Origin: an uncultured Treponema sp.
GTDB taxonomy: Bacteria; Spirochaetota; Spirochaetia; Treponematales; Treponemataceae
Assembly: GCA_934691925.1 (NCBI GenBank)
Contig: CAKUTI010000046.1
Coordinates: forward strand, 1 to 9,340
Reading direction: 5' to 3'
Length of the DNA stretch: 9,340 nucleotides
Shown here: piece by piece, positions 6,799-9,340 of the stretch
Numbering within the stretch: position 1 is the first letter of the stretch
Layout of the letters: the number at the start of each line of letters is the position of its first letter
Program-made: the position numbers and the translations under genes
Notes under the pieces: generated by a model
The model's input: only the letters and a program-made list of their open reading frames with translations
Database searches by the model: none
Told to the model about the DNA's origin: nothing

Positions 6799-6832
6799 GA
6801 ATTAGAAATTATCTCGTTGTAATTTTTAATTC
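6799..6832 (+). other. AT-rich hairpin just after dnaK
   Basis: Arms of 12 bases (6799-6810 and 6821-6832) pair fully in RNA with one G-U wobble around a 10-base loop. It starts four bases after the dnaK stop codon. TATCTC in and beside its loop (6810-6815) can instead pair with GAGATA (6838-6843) in the next hairpin, so the two may be alternative folds. It lacks the GC-rich stem of a terminator. Confidence 0.45.
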
Positions 6833-6835
6833 TAA

Positions 6836-6877
6836 CTGAGATATTCTGCTTGCATTTAAGTTGGCAGAATATCTCAG
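6836..6877 (+). other. perfect 14-bp inverted repeat in the dnaK-dnaJ gap
   Basis: CTGAGATATTCTGC (6836-6849) and its exact reverse complement (6864-6877) flank a 14-base spacer. As RNA it is a strong hairpin, but no U-tract follows, so it is not a standard terminator. As DNA it could be an operator, and it does not match CIRCE. A stabilising or processing element at the dnaK 3' end that raises DnaK relative to DnaJ is the simplest explanation, by inference only. Confidence 0.6.
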
Positions 6878-6906
6878 AGCTTTGTCAGCATCTCATTGTG
6901 GCAGAG

Positions 6907-6936
6907 TTGATTTTTATTTAGAATTATCCTTAAATT
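6907..6936 (+). promoter_or_regulatory. possible dnaJ promoter
   Basis: TTGATT (6907-6912) lies 18 bases before TAAATT (6931-6936), a moderate sigma70-like pair. Transcription would begin near 6943, inside the terminator stem, so RNA from it would lack the full hairpin and escape termination. That arrangement would let dnaJ be expressed independently, but the boxes are weak in AT-rich DNA. Confidence 0.3.
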
Positions 6937-6938
6937 AT

Positions 6939-6975
6939 AAGCGGGAATTTGCTAGTCAGATTCCCGCTTGTTTTT
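6939..6975 (+). terminator. intrinsic terminator between dnaK and dnaJ
   Basis: A perfect 10-bp stem AAGCGGGAAT/ATTCCCGCTT (6939-6948 with 6960-6969) with an 11-base loop is followed by GTTTTT (6970-6975). This is the clearest Rho-independent terminator on the plus strand. It should end most grpE-dnaK transcripts, leaving dnaJ to partial readthrough or its own promoter. Confidence 0.8.
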
Positions 6976-7024
6976 GATAGTAAAATAGGTTGCCAAAATC
7001 AGAATGTAGAAAAATGGCAATCAC

Positions 7025-7029
7025 AGGTG
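7025..7029 (+). promoter_or_regulatory. ribosome binding site that decides the dnaJ start
   Basis: AGGTG ends 5 bases before the ATG at 7035. The in-frame alternatives upstream (ATG at 7014, TTG at 6990) lack a comparable site and would add residues not found at DnaJ N-termini. Confidence 0.6.
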
Positions 7030-7034
7030 CAAAA

Positions 7035-8186
7035 ATGGCTGAAAAACGAGATTATTATGAAGTTTTAGGCGTTCAAAAAAATGCAACGCTCGACGATATT
7101 AAAAAGGCTTACAGAAAGCTCGCCATAAAATATCATCCTGACAGAAATCCTGGAAATAAAGAAGCCGAGGAGAAATTCAAGGAAGCGACCGAGGCTTACG
7201 AAGTTCTTTCCGATGACAAAAAACGCCCGATTTATGATCAGTACGGATTTGCTGGACTTGACGGAATGGGCGGCGGCTCTTCAGGCGGCTACAGCCATGC
7301 TTTCCATGATTTTTCTGATATTTTCGGCGGAATGGGCGGCGGCTTTGGCGACATTTTTGAGAATCTTTTCGGCGGAATGGGCGGAAGCTCCCGTTCAAGA
7401 AGACGTTCTCCGACCGAGCCTCAGCAGGGCGAAAGCCTTCGCTACGACTTGAACATCGCTTTTAAAGATGCGGTTTACGGAACAAAAGCTGAAATCAGAT
7501 TTTCACACGAGGAAACTTGTTCTTCCTGCAATGGAACTGGCGGAGCGGCCGGCTCAAGCAGAAAAACTTGTCCGACTTGCCACGGTCAAGGGCAGGTCGC
7601 AAGAAGCGCGGGCTTTTTCTCAGTTTCTTCGACTTGTCCGACTTGCCACGGCACAGGCTCTGTAATCGACAAGCCTTGTCCTGTATGCAGAGGAAGAGGC
7701 GTTCAGGAAGTCGCAAAGAAAATGACGCTTACAATTCCGGCTGGCGTTGATGACGGAAAGCGCATTTCAATTCCGCACATGGGAAATGCCGGAGCAAACG
7801 GCGGACCTGCAGGCGACTTGATTGTTGTGCTTCACGTTTCACAGCATGAATATTTTGAGCGCGACGGCGAGGACTTGTATTGCGCAATTCCTGTAACATT
7901 CGCGCAGGCGGCACTCGGCGCGGACTTGAACGTAACATCGCTTGACGGAAAGAAAATCGAGTTTAAGCTGCCTTCCGGAACAACAAACGGAAAAATGTTC
8001 AGAATCAAGGGCGAGGGCGTTCCTTATTCGGGCGGTCTTAGAAAAGGCGATTTGTACGTGAAGATTCTCGTGCAGATTCCAACGCGTCTTACTTCCGAGC
8101 AGAAACGGCTTATGCAGCAGTTTGCGGAAATTGAAAACGCGACAACTTCTCCGCAGTGCGTTCCGTTGTCATCTCTTAGCAGATAA
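7035..8186 (+). CDS. dnaJ: Hsp40 co-chaperone DnaJ
   Basis: Cytoplasmic type I J-protein that delivers clients to DnaK and stimulates its ATPase. The product is 383 residues, close to E. coli DnaJ (376). It has a J domain (6-70) with HPD at 34-36, then a Gly/Phe region (about 71-118) with repeated FGGMGG units. The zinc-binding domain has four CxxCxGxG motifs: CSSCNGTG (162-169), CPTCHGQG (179-186), CPTCHGTG (201-208) and CPVCRGRG (215-222). The C-terminal substrate-binding domains run from about 225 to 350. All eight zinc cysteines are present. The start at 7035 places YYEVLGV where the family has it. The region after the J domain reads [12 protein letters not shown] where KRAAYDQYGHAG is more usual, a small change. 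A strong terminator separates it from dnaK, while a peptidase gene follows after 11 bases. Confidence 0.95.
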   Translation: MAEKRDYYEVLGVQKNATLDDIKKAYRKLAIKYHPDRNPGNKEAEEKFKEATEAYEVLSDDKKRPIYDQYGFAGLDGMGGGSSGGYSHAFHDFSDIFGGMGGGFGDIFENLFGGMGGSSRSRRRSPTEPQQGESLRYDLNIAFKDAVYGTKAEIRFSHEETCSSCNGTGGAAGSSRKTCPTCHGQGQVARSAGFFSVSSTCPTCHGTGSVIDKPCPVCRGRGVQEVAKKMTLTIPAGVDDGKRISIPHMGNAGANGGPAGDLIVVLHVSQHEYFERDGEDLYCAIPVTFAQAALGADLNVTSLDGKKIEFKLPSGTTNGKMFRIKGEGVPYSGGLRKGDLYVKILVQIPTRLTSEQKRLMQQFAEIENATTSPQCVPLSSLSR

Positions 8187-8197
8187 AATTCGGTTTT

Positions 8198-9109
8198 ATG
8201 TTCAACGTAGAGAAGTTCAAGGAATATATTTCCCCGCAGTGCGACAGGCTTTCGTTCCTGCGGGGGTATTTGGCTGAAAACGGCGTTCAGACTTCGGTTG
8301 TGAGCCTTTCTGGAAAAAATCACATCTACGTTAATTTTCCTTCTTCATCGTTAAATCCGATTTTTAAAATCAAGACGATAATTTCGCATTACGACAGAGT
8401 TTATGGAAGTCCCGGCGCGAACGACAATTCTTTTGCGAATTTCGCGCTTGCAGATTTTGCCGCTTATCTTTTGAAAAATCCACAGTCGGCGCACAACATC
8501 AGAATTTTTTTCACGGACGGAGAGGAGCTTGGCGAGGAGGGCGTTTCGGCTCAGGGCGCGTTTGCTCTTGCTGACTTGTTCCGGCGGCTCGGAATTCAAA
8601 ACGATGATGTCTATGTTTTTGACTCATGCGGACGTGGAAATGTCGCGGTTTTGGCTCGGGCAGGTCTTGGCGCAAAAGCATCGCCTAAATTCAAGAAGTC
8701 GTTTTTGAGTCTGTATCAGCGGACAGCCGAGCTTTTGAAAATTTCTTCTCCTGACGCTTGGATTACGCTTCCTGTTCCTTACAGTGACAACGCGGGCTTT
8801 TTGGCGTGCGGAATTCCTGCGGTCGCAATCACATTTTTGCCTGCGGACGAAGTCAATCTTTATCTGAAAAATCTGATGGCGGACAAAAATCTTGAAAAAG
8901 CCGTTATGAACTGCAAAATCGGATTTGATTATCAAAGCAAGGCCGATATGTCGATTCAGCGTTTTAAATATCAGGAAAAAATGCCGATGACTTGGCGGAT
9001 GTTCCACACGGAATTCGATAATCTTTTGAGCTTGACGGTGGAAGAAAGCTACAATCTGCTTCAAAAAATCTTCCTTAATCTGAAAAATCAGAAAATTCTC
9101 GCAGAATAA
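8198..9109 (+). CDS. M28-family zinc metallopeptidase (putative aminopeptidase)
   Basis: Predicted two-zinc exopeptidase of family M28, expected to remove N-terminal residues from peptides or related small amides. The 303 residues are a single catalytic domain with no signal peptide or membrane segment, so it is probably cytoplasmic, unlike many secreted M28 enzymes. Proposed ligands, in order: H64 in SHYD with D66 beside it, D76 in GANDNS, the pair E109-E110 in FTDGEELGEEG (catalytic base and ligand), D142 in FDSCGRG, and H270 in MFHTEFDNL. YSDNAGFLACGIPAVAIT (195-212) is also typical of M28. The complete set suggests an active enzyme. It starts 11 bases after dnaJ with almost no Shine-Dalgarno, which points to co-transcription and perhaps translational coupling. 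A role in recycling peptides from failed folding is conceivable; the substrate is unknown. Confidence 0.85.
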   Translation: MFNVEKFKEYISPQCDRLSFLRGYLAENGVQTSVVSLSGKNHIYVNFPSSSLNPIFKIKTIISHYDRVYGSPGANDNSFANFALADFAAYLLKNPQSAHNIRIFFTDGEELGEEGVSAQGAFALADLFRRLGIQNDDVYVFDSCGRGNVAVLARAGLGAKASPKFKKSFLSLYQRTAELLKISSPDAWITLPVPYSDNAGFLACGIPAVAITFLPADEVNLYLKNLMADKNLEKAVMNCKIGFDYQSKADMSIQRFKYQEKMPMTWRMFHTEFDNLLSLTVEESYNLLQKIFLNLKNQKILAE

Positions 9110-9184
9110 TAAAACAAAATTCAAATCTAAAGAATCACGCAAAATTCAACTCTTAAAAAAATCTGTAAAATAAAGTCGTTTTAA

Positions 9185-9212
9185 TTGAGTATCTGAAAAA
9201 ATGTGGTAATAT
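9185..9212 (+). promoter_or_regulatory. extended -10 promoter before the final gene
   Basis: TTGAGT (9185-9190) and TAATAT (9207-9212) are 16 bases apart, and TGG directly before the -10 gives the TGn extended element. Initiation near 9219 leaves a leader of about 28 bases. No Rex-type operator (TTGTG/CACAA), which would be expected for a redox-controlled adhE, is visible. Confidence 0.5.
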
Positions 9213-9246
9213 TATAAATATCTTTAATTTTTACGGAGAACCAAAA

Positions 9247-9340
9247 ATGGCAGAAGAAAAGAAAGAAGAATTGTCTGCGCCACAGAAAGAAATCAACGGA
9301 CTTGTTGAGCGCGCTCAGAAAGCGTTGGAAGAGTACGCGA
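9247..9340 (+). CDS. adhE: Probable acetaldehyde-CoA/alcohol dehydrogenase, N-terminal fragment
   Basis: Only 31 codons are inside the window. After a charged start (MAEEKKEELSAPQ), residues 16-31 read INGLVERAQKALEEYA, which closely resembles the first helix of bifunctional AdhE proteins (LNALVERVKKAQREYA in E. coli, from memory). AdhE reduces acetyl-CoA to acetaldehyde and ethanol with NADH, a fermentative redox sink that suits an anaerobic treponeme. The same helix also begins monofunctional CoA-acylating aldehyde dehydrogenases, so the fragment cannot separate the two. The start at 9247 has GGAGAA six bases upstream and a promoter at 9185-9212. The call rests on one short match. Confidence 0.5.
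   Translation, partial: MAEEKKEELSAPQKEINGLVERAQKALEEYA

Noticed and set aside
6990..7034. Upstream starts for dnaJ (TTG at 6990, ATG at 7014)
   Set aside because: They add up to 15 residues not typical of DnaJ and lack a ribosome site as good as AGGTG before 7035. The ATG at 7014 is not fully excluded.
7319..7388. Repeated FGGMGG-coding segments that look like a small tandem repeat
   Set aside because: This is the normal Gly/Phe-rich region of DnaJ.
7566..7651. Identical 20-bp direct repeats at 7566-7585 and 7632-7651
   Set aside because: They encode two of the zinc motifs (TCPTCHG) of DnaJ in the same codons, so protein repetition explains them.
9149..9190. Possible terminator hairpin after the M28 gene (ACTC and TTAAAA pairing with TTTTAA and GAGT)
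   Set aside because: The pairing has a bulge, is almost all A-T, has a 20-base loop and overlaps the -35 box of the next gene, so it is not supported as a terminator.

Overview
The window looks like chromosomal core sequence of a spirochaete, most likely a host-associated Treponema. This rests on the treponeme-like DnaK, GrpE and DnaJ sequences, on AT-rich intergenic DNA around moderately GC-rich genes, and on the absence of hrcA or a CIRCE operator at the grpE-dnaK locus. The genus is inferred from remembered sequence character, not from a search. I see no tRNA, rRNA, CRISPR, transposase, phage or integron feature, and the major genes appear intact.

Left part, minus strand (1-1572): the start of a KDPG/KHG aldolase gene (eda-like, cut by the window edge) and a complete gene for a membrane-anchored DNA/RNA non-specific endonuclease with the DRGH motif. 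Between them lie the nuclease terminator, a good sigma70-type promoter for the aldolase, and a compact GC-rich cluster of small hairpins that looks like a dispersed repeat.

Middle part, plus strand (1573-4039): asnA (ammonia-dependent asparagine synthetase), whose leader carries palindromes and an 18-bp tandem duplication, ends at a two-tier hairpin terminator. Next is a 360-residue protein I cannot name. Its first half reads like the second half of a radical-SAM barrel without the iron-sulphur cysteine motif.

Right part, plus strand (4040-9340): a chaperone cluster with its own promoter, grpE then dnaK (31-bp gap, strong Shine-Dalgarno). A structured 239-bp gap with three hairpins follows, the last a clear intrinsic terminator, and then dnaJ. 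An M28-family metallopeptidase starts 11 bp after dnaJ and is probably co-transcribed. The window closes with the N-terminus of a probable acetaldehyde-CoA/alcohol dehydrogenase (AdhE-type) behind its own extended -10 promoter.

GrpE, DnaK and DnaJ form the Hsp70 folding machine: DnaJ delivers clients and stimulates ATP hydrolysis, DnaK binds them, and GrpE exchanges nucleotide. The peptidase downstream could link folding with peptide turnover, but only position suggests this. I found no clearly new multi-gene system. The points most worth a second look are the degenerate radical-SAM-like protein, unusual ATP-binding-loop residues in DnaK, the structured dnaK-dnaJ junction, and the two repeat-like intergenic elements.
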